NCBI GenBank assembly: GCA_018055005.1
Contig: JAGPIM010000004.1
Location: 1 to 38,035 of the forward strand
Direction: 5' to 3'
Source: Laribacter sp.
Lineage (GTDB): Bacteria; Pseudomonadota; Gammaproteobacteria; Burkholderiales; Aquaspirillaceae
DNA length: 38,035 nucleotides
Of this stretch, positions 23,227 through 31,434 are shown piece after piece. The stretch's first letter is position 1, and each line of letters begins with the position of its first letter. A program made the position numbers and the translations under genes. A model generated the notes under the pieces. The model was not told the origin of the DNA. It saw only the letters and a list, made by a program, of their open reading frames with translations, and did no database searches.

Positions 23227-23979
23227 TGTCCAGTCCCGGACGATTGCAAACACGTTTCTTGAACAATCCCGGGTGCTGCTTCTGCCATGCCTTCAAGGAC
23301 TGAACCGGTGTCCGGTGTTGCAGGGCCAACTGTGGCAGATGCTGGTTGTAGAGCCACACATATCGCTCCAGCGTAGTCGAGAGGTCTTGGCCCGATTCGA
23401 AACGGTGCGTGGCCAGCACCTCTCTGATCCGGCCATTGAAACGCTCGACCATCCCGTTCGTCTGCGGCGTGCGTGGTTTGGTCAGTCGGTGCAGCGCTGC
23501 ACACAGCCGGTCGAATTCATGCTTGCCACTGGCCGGCTTCTGCCGGTTGAACAGGCGGTCGGTGAATTCGCTGCCGTTATCGGTCAGGATGGTGCGCACG
23601 TGACAGGGTGCCGCCTTCTGTAATGCCGACAGGAAGGTACGCGCAGCCGCTGCTGTCTTGTGCGGCTTGACCTGCACGAAGACCCGGCGGGTGGCCCGGT
23701 CGATGGCCACAAACAGATAGCGGCGTGCCGTCTCGTCCGGCATCTGCGGCAGGTATTTGACGTCAAGGTGGAAATAGCCGGGGTCGTACGCCTTGAACGG
23801 CTTGTGCACCGGTCGGTTTGGTGTGGGCTCCAGATCGCGCAGGCTGCCCACGCCGTGCCGGCGCAGGCAACGATCCAGACCAGAGCGCGACGCCGCCGGA
23901 TTGAGGAGCTCGCGTATGACGACCAGTTGACACGGATGGCTGGCGTGGTGCGAGCCTGCTTGTGGAGTTTGACGATCAT
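23222..23979 (-). pseudogene. IS481-family transposase, deleted and frame-shifted
   Basis: The N-terminal peptide MIVKLHKQARTTPAIR (from 23979) is the normal start of this transposase type. It is followed directly, in another frame, by sequence that belongs roughly 70 residues further on (ELLNPAASRSGLDRCLRRHG). The helix-turn-helix domain is therefore deleted. The catalytic core is present in one frame: FHLDVKYLP and ILTDNGSEFTDR supply the Asp residues, and NGMVERFNGRI supplies the Glu. An in-frame three-residue gap also seems present where family members read LGIEHRLTKPR (here LHRLTKPR). The stop codon comes from the duplicated target bases. Confidence 0.8.
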
Positions 23980-24080
23980 TTTGACTGGGCCTTGAGCGTT
24001 GCCAGAAGCTTACCCAAACCCTCCCGGGCAAGGGTCAGTTTCCAGATGCGTTTGCTCAGATGATCGTCCGGGATACGACA
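23227..24080 (-). mobile_element. IS481-family insertion sequence, internally deleted
   Basis: An 854-bp element. The left end starts TGTCCAGTCCCGGACGAT; the right end read inward starts TGTCGTATCCCGGACGAT. The inverted repeats share TGT and TCCCGGACGAT. It is flanked by 6-bp ATTAAA duplications. It is shorter than usual IS481 elements (about 1.0-1.1 kb) because the transposase gene has lost its helix-turn-helix part. It is inserted between the prophage right end and nrdB. Confidence 0.85.
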
Positions 24081-24086
24081 ATTAAA
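24081..24086. repeat. Target-site duplication of the IS, right copy
   Basis: ATTAAA follows the right inverted repeat directly and matches the left copy. Confidence 0.85.
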
Positions 24087-24136
24087 ATACTGAGGTCACT
24101 TTTTCCACTCAATTCCGGGAAAGTGTCGTTAAACAT

Positions 24137-25204
24137 TCAGTCCCAGCTTAACGCTCCACCGCTTTGATATTCAGTCACCCTGGTTTCAAAAAAATTCTTT
24201 TCTTTTTTAAGATCAATCATTTCACTCATCCACGGAAACGGATTATCCGCATGCGGAAATAACGGTTCAAGACCAATCTGCTGCATCCGTCGATTGGCAA
24301 TGAAGTCAAGATATTCTTTGAACATGGCCGCATTAAGCCCCAGCACTCCGCGTGGCATGGTGTCTTCGGCATAGGCATATTCGAGTTCGATGGCTTTTCT
24401 GAATAATCCGTACAGCTCATCCTGAAACGCCACAGTCCACAAATGCGGATTTTCCTGCTTGATACTGTTGATCAGGTCAATGCCGAAATTGCAATGCATG
24501 GATTCGTCACGCAGGATGTACTGGTATTGCTCGGCGGCCCCTGTCATCTTGTTCTGTCGTCCTAATGCCAGTATCTGCACAAAGCCCACATAAAAGAACA
24601 ATCCTTCCATGATGCAGGCAAAGACGATCAGGCTCTTCAGCAATAGCTGGTCGGATTCCGGTGTGCCAGTCTTGAAAGCCGGGTCACACAGGGTATCAAT
24701 AAACGGAATCAGGAATTCGTCTTTGGCCCGGATTGAGGCGATCTCATGATAAGCATTGAATACTTCACCTTCATCCAGCCCCAAGGATTCAACAATGTAC
24801 TGGTAGGCATGAGTGTGGATTGCTTCTTCAAATGCCTGGCGCAACAGGAACTGTCGGCATTCCGGTGCCGTAATATGGCGATAGGTTCCCAGAACAATAT
24901 TGTTGGCAGCCAGACTGTCGGCTGTCGTGAAGAACCCCAAATTACGGATGACGATTCGTCGTTCATCATCCGTCAGGCCATTGGGACGCTTCCACAGCTC
25001 GATATCCCGCTGCATGTTGACCTCCTGAGGCATCCAGTGATTGGCGCAGGTAGCGAGATATTTGTCCCATGCCCAGTGATACTTGAACGGTACCAGCTGG
25101 TTGACATCAGTGTCCCCGTTGATGATGCGCTTGTCGACCGCGTTGACACGGCCGCTGGTTCCGACAGGAGAGACAGCAACGGGAGAATCTTCAAAATCCA
25201 GCAT
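24137..25204 (-). CDS. nrdB: Ribonucleoside-diphosphate reductase, beta subunit (class Ia)
   Basis: A 355-aa radical-generating subunit that houses the di-iron/tyrosyl-radical site and passes the radical to NrdA for dNTP synthesis. The iron ligands and radical tyrosine are visible: [13 protein letters not shown] (Glu, His and the Tyr four residues later), the [11 protein letters not shown]lu, and [12 protein letters not shown] (Glu/His). The C-terminal tail ([10 protein letters not shown]) is the NrdA-binding peptide region. The start MLDFED at 25204 is chosen over 25231 because AAGGA lies 8 bases before it. The start lies inside a perfect 14-bp hairpin. It lies downstream of nrdA and a lipoprotein gene in the same direction. 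An IS lies 50 bp after the stop. Confidence 0.95.
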   Translation of the reverse strand: MLDFEDSPVAVSPVGTSGRVNAVDKRIINGDTDVNQLVPFKYHWAWDKYLATCANHWMPQEVNMQRDIELWKRPNGLTDDERRIVIRNLGFFTTADSLAANNIVLGTYRHITAPECRQFLLRQAFEEAIHTHAYQYIVESLGLDEGEVFNAYHEIASIRAKDEFLIPFIDTLCDPAFKTGTPESDQLLLKSLIVFACIMEGLFFYVGFVQILALGRQNKMTGAAEQYQYILRDESMHCNFGIDLINSIKQENPHLWTVAFQDELYGLFRKAIELEYAYAEDTMPRGVLGLNAAMFKEYLDFIANRRMQQIGLEPLFPHADNPFPWMSEMIDLKKEKNFFETRVTEYQSGGALSWD

Positions 25205-25239
25205 GGTGGATGTCCTTTCCGGCCCGGACATCCACCATG
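25202..25239 (-). promoter_or_regulatory. Perfect hairpin enclosing the nrdB start codon
   Basis: CATGGTGGATGTCC (25202-25215) and GGACATCCACCATG (25226-25239) are perfect 14-base inverted repeats around a 10-base loop. The nrdB ATG is in one arm, and its AAGGA ribosome binding site straddles loop and stem. Folding in the mRNA should restrict nrdB translation; the mechanism is inferred. Confidence 0.7.
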
Positions 25240-25251
25240 ATCAGGTGCAGG

Positions 25252-25818
25252 TCAGGGCTGTTGGTTGTGCAAAATCTCGACACGGAGTGCCGAAGTGTCA
25301 TTTACATGCCAGACCCGCTGGATCTGGCCAAGGTTGTACTGCAACGTGTCGCGGATCTGGAGCTCCGGCCTGTACGACAAATCGAGCCAGATTTCGCCCA
25401 GATACACGGCCTCACCCGCCCGGACGGCAAATGGCGCATTCATGGGAAAGCGGGTGATTTTCTGGCCGCTCCAGAACCCCATGTCCTGCTTGTAGTACCC
25501 GAACGCCTGGACGAAACGGTACTGTCCGGGCGGCAGGGTCAGCAGGGCCAGCTTGCCGTTGCGCGGTGAGCTGCCCTCCGGCCCGAACAGGCTGTCGGTC
25601 AGCAGGCTGGCGTAAATCCTTCCGCCGGGCTGGCCGTTTTCGCCGGCGTAGTCGGCTTCGAGCGTGGCGCTGTCCGGATCGAATGCCCAGCCAGCCAGGG
25701 CTACGATGGCGTAGCCCATGCCCGGAGGAGGTGTCAGGGATCCTTTCAGCTCTTTGGCTGGCGTGGCACACCCGGCCAACAGGAGCAAGGCGGAGAACAG
25801 GATGACAAGGCGGCGCAT
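25252..25818 (-). CDS. Putative lipoprotein between nrdA and nrdB
   Basis: A 188-aa secreted lipoprotein with a clear signal (RRLVILFSALLLLAGC, lipobox LAGC, Cys at residue 17). The mature part is beta-rich with a PPGQYRFVQAFGYYKQDM segment that looks like a small carbohydrate- or ligand-binding-type fold. No function is recognised. It lies 48 bp from the nrdB start and 87 bp from the nrdA stop, in the same direction, so it is probably cotranscribed with the ribonucleotide reductase genes despite having no obvious role in dNTP synthesis. Confidence 0.8.
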   Translation of the reverse strand: MRRLVILFSALLLLAGCATPAKELKGSLTPPPGMGYAIVALAGWAFDPDSATLEADYAGENGQPGGRIYASLLTDSLFGPEGSSPRNGKLALLTLPPGQYRFVQAFGYYKQDMGFWSGQKITRFPMNAPFAVRAGEAVYLGEIWLDLSYRPELQIRDTLQYNLGQIQRVWHVNDTSALRVEILHNQQP

Positions 25819-25905
25819 GATCGGTCTCTCCCGAAATCATCAGTCAGACTTTCATCCTATTCGCCCGACCCGCCCGGCGCGACCATCCCGGTCAGTTTTT
25901 CTGCG

Positions 25906-28659
25906 CTACTGGCAGGCCTCGCAGTCCGGATTGTCGATCGAGCAGAATTTCGGCTCGGCAACCATGCCGCCTTCCACTGGCACGGCATTCAGCTCCCCGC
26001 CACGACCGGTGGATTTTTCGGCACTGGTGGCAGCCAGCGTGCGCAGGTAATAGGTGGTTTTCAGACCACGTACCCATGCGAGCTTGTAAAGGGTGTCGAG
26101 TTTCTTGCCCGAAGCGCCGGCCATGTAGAGGTTGAGGCTCTGCGCCTGGTCAATCCATTTCTGCCGGCGACTGGCCGCTTCGACCAGCCAGCCCGGTTCA
26201 ATGTCAAATGCCGTGGCATACAGCGTTTTGATGTCCTGCGGAATCCGCTCGATGGGCGCCAGGTCACCGTCAAAATACTTGAGGTCGGCCAGCATCACCG
26301 CATCCCACAGACCCAGCCGCTTGAGATCCTGTACCAGGAATTCGTTGACCACGGTGAACTCGCCGGACAGGTTGGACTTGACGAACAGGTTTTTGTAGGT
26401 CGGCTCGATCGAGGCCGAAACACCGATGATGTTGGCAATGGTCGCAGTCGGGGCAATGGCCAGACAGTTGGAATTGCGCATGCCAAAGCGGGCGATACGT
26501 TCGCGTACCGGCGTCCAGTCAAGCTGGCTGGAGCGGTCAACGTCAAGGTGGCCTTGACGCTCCGCAGCCAGCAGTTCGACCGAATCCTGCGGCAGGATGC
26601 CCTGGCTCCACAGGCTGCCCTCAAAGCTGGGGTAGCATCCGCGCATTTCGGCCAGCACGGTCGAAGCCAGGTAGGCGTGGTAAGCAATCAGCTCCATGGA
26701 TTCGTCGGCAAACCCGACAGCCTCCTGCGAACCGTAAGGCAGGCGCAGCAGGTGCAGGCAATCCTGGAATCCCATGACGCCCAGGCCCACCGGCCGGTGG
26801 CGCAAGTTGGCGGTACGGGCCTTTTCCACCGGATAGAAATTCAGGTCGATCACGTTGTCGAGCATGCGCATGGCCACGCGCACGGTCCGAGCCAGTTTTT
26901 CCTGGTCCAGCGCACCTTCCTTGAGGTGATTGGCAAGGTTGACCGAGCCCAGGTTGCAGACGGCAATCTCGTCATCGCTGGTGTTGAGCGTGATCTCGGT
27001 GCACAGGTTAGAGCTGTGCACGCGACCGACATGCTGCTGCGGCGAACGCAGGTTGCAGGCGTCTTTCCACGTCAGCCACGGGTGCCCGGTTTCAAACAGC
27101 ATGGTCAGCATCTTGCGCCACAGGTCCACCGCCTGGACTGTTTTGGCATTGCGCAGGGTGCCGGCACGGGCCATGGCTTCGTATTCGGCATAGCGGCGGG
27201 CAAACGCGCGACCGGTCAGGTCGTGCAGGTCCGGCACGTCGGCCGGGCTGAACAGGGTCCACTCGGCGTTCTCCATCACCCGCTGCATGAAAAGGTCGGG
27301 GATCCAGTTGGCCGTGTTCATGTCGTGGGTGCGGCGGCGGTCATCGCCGGTATTCTTGCGCAGCTCTAGGAACTCCTCGATGTCGAGGTGCCAGGTTTCC
27401 AGATAGGCACACACGGCGCCCTTGCGCTTGCCGCCCTGGTTGACTGCCACGGCCGTATCGTTGGCGACCTTCAGGAAAGGCACCACCCCCTGCGACTGGC
27501 CGTTGGTGCCCTTGATGTGGCTGCCCAGCGCCCGCACCGGTGTCCAGTCGTTGCCCAGACCACCGGCAAACTTGGACAGCTGCGCGTTTTCCTTGATGCC
27601 ATCGAAAATGCCGTCAAGGCTGTCCGCGATGGTGGTCAGGTAGCAGCTCGACAGTTGGCTGTGGCGGGTGCCGGCGTTGAAAAGCGTCGGCGTCGAGCTC
27701 ATGAAATCAAAACGGGACAACAGGTCATAGAATTCCATGGCCTGGGCAGTCGGATCATCTTCGTTCAGGGCCAGCCCCATGGCGACGCGCATGAAGAAGG
27801 TTTGCGGCATTTCGATACGCCGGCCATCGACATGCAGGAAATAGCGGTCGTACAGGGTTTGCAGGCCCAGATAGCCAAACTGCCGGTCGCGCTCGCCATC
27901 CAGCGCAGCGGCGAGTCGCGGCAGGTCAAAATCCGCCAGTCGCGGGTCCAGCAGATCTGCCTGCATGCCGCGTTGGATGCCCTGCCGGAAAATTTCGGCA
28001 TACGTACCGGTCACGTCACCCGAAACTTCGCGGCGGATGGTATCGAGCAACAGACGGGCCGTCACCTTGTCGTAGGCCGGATCCCGTTCGATCCATTGCC
28101 GGGCCGACAGGATCAGCGCCCGCTCGACCTCGGCTTCGCTCACGCCGTCGTAGAGATTCTTCAAGGTATCTGCCAGCAAGGCTGCCGGCCGGGTATCGGC
28201 CTCCAGCCCGTGGCAGGCCGCTTCGATCTGTCGCCCCAGACGCTCGATATCCAGCGGAGCCCGGCTGCCGTCCGGCCGGGTAACGTGCAGGGCCGGCAGC
28301 TGGTCGATGCCCAGCGCCGCGTGCCGGGCACGCCGCTCGGCCGCACGCGCCTCGCGGTACAGCACATAAGCCCGGGCAACCTCGTGTTCGCCCGAGCGCA
28401 TCAGGGCAAGTTCGACCTGGTCCTGGATATCCTCGATGGCAATGGCGCTGCCTTCAGGGCGGCGGCCGGTCAGGGCATTGACGACGTCCTGTGTCAGCCG
28501 GGCGACTTCATCACGCAAACGGCTCGACTGTCCGGCAGATTCTCCCTGCACGGCAATGAAGGCCTTGCGCATGGCAAGGGCGATTTTGTCGGCGTTGAAC
28601 GGAACCACGTCGCCGGTACGGCGTATGCAAAGGCAAGCGGCTGCAACGGTTGTCGTCAT
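25906..28659 (-). CDS. nrdA: Ribonucleoside-diphosphate reductase, alpha subunit (class Ia)
   Basis: A 917-aa catalytic subunit. Two ATP-cone domains lie in tandem at the N-terminus (about residues 8-105 and 120-215), like the longer NrdA forms that use the cones for dATP feedback. The catalytic barrel shows NLCTEI, NSNCLAIAPTATIANIIG and EPTYKNLFVKSN; the C-terminal CSIDNPDCEACQ holds the Cys pair that relays electrons from thioredoxin or glutaredoxin. An AGGGAG ribosome binding site precedes the ATG. The promoter carries two NrdR-type boxes. Long antisense open frames across this gene are shadows. Confidence 0.97.
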   Translation of the reverse strand: MTTTVAAACLCIRRTGDVVPFNADKIALAMRKAFIAVQGESAGQSSRLRDEVARLTQDVVNALTGRRPEGSAIAIEDIQDQVELALMRSGEHEVARAYVLYREARAAERRARHAALGIDQLPALHVTRPDGSRAPLDIERLGRQIEAACHGLEADTRPAALLADTLKNLYDGVSEAEVERALILSARQWIERDPAYDKVTARLLLDTIRREVSGDVTGTYAEIFRQGIQRGMQADLLDPRLADFDLPRLAAALDGERDRQFGYLGLQTLYDRYFLHVDGRRIEMPQTFFMRVAMGLALNEDDPTAQAMEFYDLLSRFDFMSSTPTLFNAGTRHSQLSSCYLTTIADSLDGIFDGIKENAQLSKFAGGLGNDWTPVRALGSHIKGTNGQSQGVVPFLKVANDTAVAVNQGGKRKGAVCAYLETWHLDIEEFLELRKNTGDDRRRTHDMNTANWIPDLFMQRVMENAEWTLFSPADVPDLHDLTGRAFARRYAEYEAMARAGTLRNAKTVQAVDLWRKMLTMLFETGHPWLTWKDACNLRSPQQHVGRVHSSNLCTEITLNTSDDEIAVCNLGSVNLANHLKEGALDQEKLARTVRVAMRMLDNVIDLNFYPVEKARTANLRHRPVGLGVMGFQDCLHLLRLPYGSQEAVGFADESMELIAYHAYLASTVLAEMRGCYPSFEGSLWSQGILPQDSVELLAAERQGHLDVDRSSQLDWTPVRERIARFGMRNSNCLAIAPTATIANIIGVSASIEPTYKNLFVKSNLSGEFTVVNEFLVQDLKRLGLWDAVMLADLKYFDGDLAPIERIPQDIKTLYATAFDIEPGWLVEAASRRQKWIDQAQSLNLYMAGASGKKLDTLYKLAWVRGLKTTYYLRTLAATSAEKSTGRGGELNAVPVEGGMVAEPKFCSIDNPDCEACQ

Positions 28660-28711
28660 GTAGTTTTTCTCCCTGAAAGCCTTGCCGGCCTGTCATGCCC
28701 GGCTTTGTACG

Positions 28712-28727
28712 GCACAAGATGTTGTGT
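28712..28727. promoter_or_regulatory. NrdR box 1 of nrdA
   Basis: GCACAAGATGTTGTGT fits the NrdR pattern acaCwAtATaTwGtgt at 13 of 16 positions, including the invariant CAA and TTG ends. NrdR is the ATP/dATP-sensing repressor of ribonucleotide reductase genes. Confidence 0.75.
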
Positions 28728-28742
28728 CTGATTGATCTGTAG

Positions 28743-28758
28743 CCCCAAATTGTAGTGC
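28743..28758. promoter_or_regulatory. NrdR box 2 of nrdA, overlapping the -10
   Basis: CCCCAAATTGTAGTGC keeps the CwA and TwG parts of the NrdR pattern. Its start is exactly 31 bp from box 1 (three helical turns), the spacing normally seen for paired NrdR boxes. It covers the nrdA -10 hexamer. Confidence 0.75.
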
Positions 28759-28778
28759 CAATTTATTGTTCAAGACAA
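28749..28778 (-). promoter_or_regulatory. nrdA promoter
   Basis: On the minus strand TTGTCT (28778-28773), an 18-bp spacer, and TACAAT (28754-28749). The transcription start would lie near 28742, giving a leader of about 80 nt. Both NrdR boxes overlap or follow the -10, consistent with repression. Confidence 0.65.
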
Positions 28779-28779
28779 T

Positions 28780-29099
28780 TCATGAACAAAAAAATGCGAA
28801 CAGTTTTACGGGGACGGACAAGTAGGGAAAGCAGGGAAAAACAACTAAGCTGTTGAGCACAAACAAGGAAATTCATCCGTCACAATCTGCCGGCCGGCTG
28901 GCAGCTTGCCGGTTCACCCAAAACCGGCCAGGCAGGGCGCGTGACTTGACCGGACAGGAAGATGTGACAGAATGATGACCCTCCAGAATATAACCAAAAA
29001 CTAAAACACGGCCGTGTCAACCCCGTGGCGCAATGCATAAGCCATTCGTCATGAAACAGGGCTGCGGCCGGTTTGCCTACTTCCGAAAGGACTGTCCCG
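28780..29099 (+). promoter_or_regulatory. Divergent intergenic region and structured 5' UTR of the Na+/H+ antiporter gene
   Basis: A weak promoter for the rightward gene is TTGACC (28946-28951), 16 bp, CAGAAT (28968-28973). Downstream are the perfect palindrome ACACGGCCGTGT (29006-29017) and, directly at the start, TCC-GAAA-GGA, a small GNRA-type hairpin that includes the Shine-Dalgarno AAGGA (29087-29091). The layout suggests a regulated leader; its class is not established. Confidence 0.4.
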
Positions 29100-30506
29100 A
29101 TGATCCGACGCTCGCTGTTGGCAGCACTTCCGCTCGGCCTGATGCCGATGCTGGCTCAGGCCGCCGAACTGCCCGGCGCCGAACTGTCGCTTGCCTGGGC
29201 CTTGCCCTTTGCCGGCATTCTGCTTTCGATCGCCTTGTTCCCGCTGCTGGCACCCCATTTCTGGCATCACCATTTCGGCAAAATCAGTGCCTTCTGGGCT
29301 GCGTGCTTCCTAGTACCTGCAGCTCTGATCTACGGTACCGGCACCGCCGCCGGCGTCGTGATACATGCACTAGTGGATGAATACATTCCGTTCATCGTGT
29401 TGCTGTTCTCGCTCTATACCGTTTCGGGCGGCATCCTGATCAGCGGCAACCTGCACGGTTCGCCCAAGCTGAATACCGGCATTCTGGCCCTCGGCACGGT
29501 ATGTGCCAGCCTGATGGGCACGACCGGTGCTGCCATGCTGCTGATCCGTCCGCTGCTGCGCGCCAACGACAACCGCAAGTACAACGTGCATGTGGTGGTG
29601 TTCTTCATTTTTCTGGTGGCCAACATCGGTGGCGGCCTGACGCCAATCGGTGATCCGCCGCTGTTTCTGGGTTTCCTGAAAGGCGTGGATTTCTTCTGGA
29701 CCCTGGAACACATGGTGCTGCCGGTGGTGATGGCCTCCGTTCTGCTGCTGGTGCTGTTCTACTTCATCGACAGCTATTTCTACCGCAAGGAAAACATCGA
29801 GCCGGCCGATCCGACGCCGGACACGCCGTTCCGGATTTTCGGCTCGTTCAACTTCATCCTGCTGGGTGTAATCGTGGCGGCCGTGCTGATGTCCGGTCTG
29901 TGGAAGCCCGGAATCCAGTTCGAAATACTGGGTGCCAAGTGGCAGCTGCAAAACATCGTGCGCGACCTGATCATGATCGGCGTGGCACTGGCCTCGTTGC
30001 AGTTCACGCCGAAAAAACTGCGTGAACTCAACGAGTTCAACTGGTTCCCGATCCTGGAAGTGGCCAAGCTGTTCGCCGGCATCTTTGTCGCCATGGCACC
30101 GGCCATCGCCATCCTGCGCGCCGGTGTCGGTGGCGCCATGGCGCCGCTGGTACAGCTGGTATCGACTTCCGATGGCCAACCCATCGACGGCATGTACTTC
30201 TGGATGACCGGCATCCTGTCAAGCTTCCTCGACAATGCGCCGACCTATCTGGTGTTCTTCAACCTGGCCCACGGCGATCCGGTACACCTGATGGGGGAGA
30301 TGGCCTCCACCCTCCTCGCCATTTCAGCCGGTGCAGTGTTCATGGGTGCCAACACCTACATCGGCAATGCTCCCAACTTCATGGTCAAGGCCATCGCCGA
30401 AGGGCAGGGCGTGAAAATGCCGAGCTTCTTTGGCTACATGCTGTGGTCCGGTCTGATCCTGCTGCCGCTTTTCGTGCTGGTGACGCTGGTGTTCTTCCAC
30501 TTCTGA
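29100..30506 (+). CDS. nhaD: Na+/H+ antiporter, NhaD type
   Basis: A 468-aa inner-membrane protein with 11-12 hydrophobic segments of the ion-transporter superfamily. An N-terminal signal-like sequence (RRSLLAALPLGLMPMLAQA) precedes the first membrane core, as in NhaD proteins. Family motifs include the repeat GTTGAAMLLIRPLLRAN, ANIGGGLTPIGDPPLFLGF and FMGANTYIGNAPNFMVKA, where polar residues line the sodium path. It exchanges Na+ (or Li+) for H+ in salt and pH homeostasis. The ATG at 29100 has AAGGA 8 bases upstream; an in-frame start at 29073 lacks one. It is monocistronic with a terminator after it. Confidence 0.85.
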   Translation: MIRRSLLAALPLGLMPMLAQAAELPGAELSLAWALPFAGILLSIALFPLLAPHFWHHHFGKISAFWAACFLVPAALIYGTGTAAGVVIHALVDEYIPFIVLLFSLYTVSGGILISGNLHGSPKLNTGILALGTVCASLMGTTGAAMLLIRPLLRANDNRKYNVHVVVFFIFLVANIGGGLTPIGDPPLFLGFLKGVDFFWTLEHMVLPVVMASVLLLVLFYFIDSYFYRKENIEPADPTPDTPFRIFGSFNFILLGVIVAAVLMSGLWKPGIQFEILGAKWQLQNIVRDLIMIGVALASLQFTPKKLRELNEFNWFPILEVAKLFAGIFVAMAPAIAILRAGVGGAMAPLVQLVSTSDGQPIDGMYFWMTGILSSFLDNAPTYLVFFNLAHGDPVHLMGEMASTLLAISAGAVFMGANTYIGNAPNFMVKAIAEGQGVKMPSFFGYMLWSGLILLPLFVLVTLVFFHF

Positions 30507-30522
30507 TCCTCCGGCCTCCCCG

Positions 30523-30552
30523 AAAAAACCGCCTGTTCCAAGGCGGTTTTTT
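30523..30552 (+). terminator. Rho-independent terminator after nhaD
   Basis: AAAAAACCGCC (30523-30533) pairs with GGCGGTTTTTT (30542-30552) around an 8-base loop. The symmetric A and T runs allow function in both directions. Confidence 0.9.
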
Positions 30553-30615
30553 CATCTTGCTGCTTGAAGATTGCCGGCCACGGTGCCCACAATCAGGGGC
30601 AAGAGGAGGATTGCC

Positions 30616-31434
30616 GTGTTCGATTTCTGGCGCAGACGCAAGATCGACAAACTGGTGGCAGGAGAGCCGCTGCCCCGGGACGACTGGGCACGACTGGTAG
30701 AGCCCATGCCGATACTGGCTGGCCTGAGCCGCCCGGAATGGCAGGCTCTTTACCAGCGGGCAGCCTGGTTTTTTGCGGACAAGGAATTCGGGGCACCGGA
30801 TGACCAGGAGGTCAGCGCAGACATGGCGCTGGTCATCGCCGCCCAGGCAGCTTTACCGATCCTGGCCCTGGACATCGACAGTTACCACGACTGGAAAGGC
30901 GTGATCGTCTATCCCGACGCCTTCATCACCCGCGAAGCGTGGGGGGATGAATTCGGACTGGTGCACGAAGATGAAAAGGTCCTGGTCGGACAGGCGCGGG
31001 GTGACGGGCCGCTGCTGCTCTCGTGGCCGGACAGCGCCCAGTCACCCCTGCTGGATGGCTGGAACGTGGTCATCCACGAATGTGCCCACAAGCTCGACAT
31101 GCAGACCGGGGCAGCCAACGGCTGTCCGGCACTGCACAGTGGAATGAAACAGGCAGCATGGGCCGATGCATTCGGGCGGGCCTATGACACTTTTTGCACC
31201 GAAGTGGAGCGCGGAACCGCCGGTTGGCTGGACCCGTATGCCAGCGAATCACCGGCCGAGTTTTTTGCCGTATTGAGTGAATACTTCTTTGAAGCCCCGC
31301 ACTGGATCCAGGACCACATGCCGGCAGTATTCGAGCAGCTCCGGCTCTTTTACCGCCAGGATCCGTCCCGGCGGCTGCCACGGCTGCCGCTGACCGTCAT
31401 CTGGCCGGATGCGGTGCGGCATGCGCCAATGTAG
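30616..31434 (+). CDS. mtfA: Zinc-dependent peptidase, MtfA family (M90)
   Basis: A 272-aa cytoplasmic metallopeptidase. VIHECAHKLDMQ places the HExxH zinc motif at H154-H158, and ESPAEFFAVLSEYFFE supplies the downstream Glu ligand of the gluzincin-like fold. E. coli MtfA binds the repressor Mlc and so influences glucose PTS expression; whether this holds here is unknown. The start is a GTG with GAGGAGG 6 bases upstream (30603-30609); the ATG at 30571 has no ribosome binding site. The 3' end overlaps the convergent gene by 38 bp. Confidence 0.9.
   Translation: MFDFWRRRKIDKLVAGEPLPRDDWARLVEPMPILAGLSRPEWQALYQRAAWFFADKEFGAPDDQEVSADMALVIAAQAALPILALDIDSYHDWKGVIVYPDAFITREAWGDEFGLVHEDEKVLVGQARGDGPLLLSWPDSAQSPLLDGWNVVIHECAHKLDMQTGAANGCPALHSGMKQAAWADAFGRAYDTFCTEVERGTAGWLDPYASESPAEFFAVLSEYFFEAPHWIQDHMPAVFEQLRLFYRQDPSRRLPRLPLTVIWPDAVRHAPM

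Noticed and set aside
27388..28731. 447-codon open frame antisense to nrdA
   Set aside because: It is opposite a certain, highly conserved gene. Its product is composed of Gln/His/Arg-rich shadow sequence typical of the antisense frame of GC-rich DNA.
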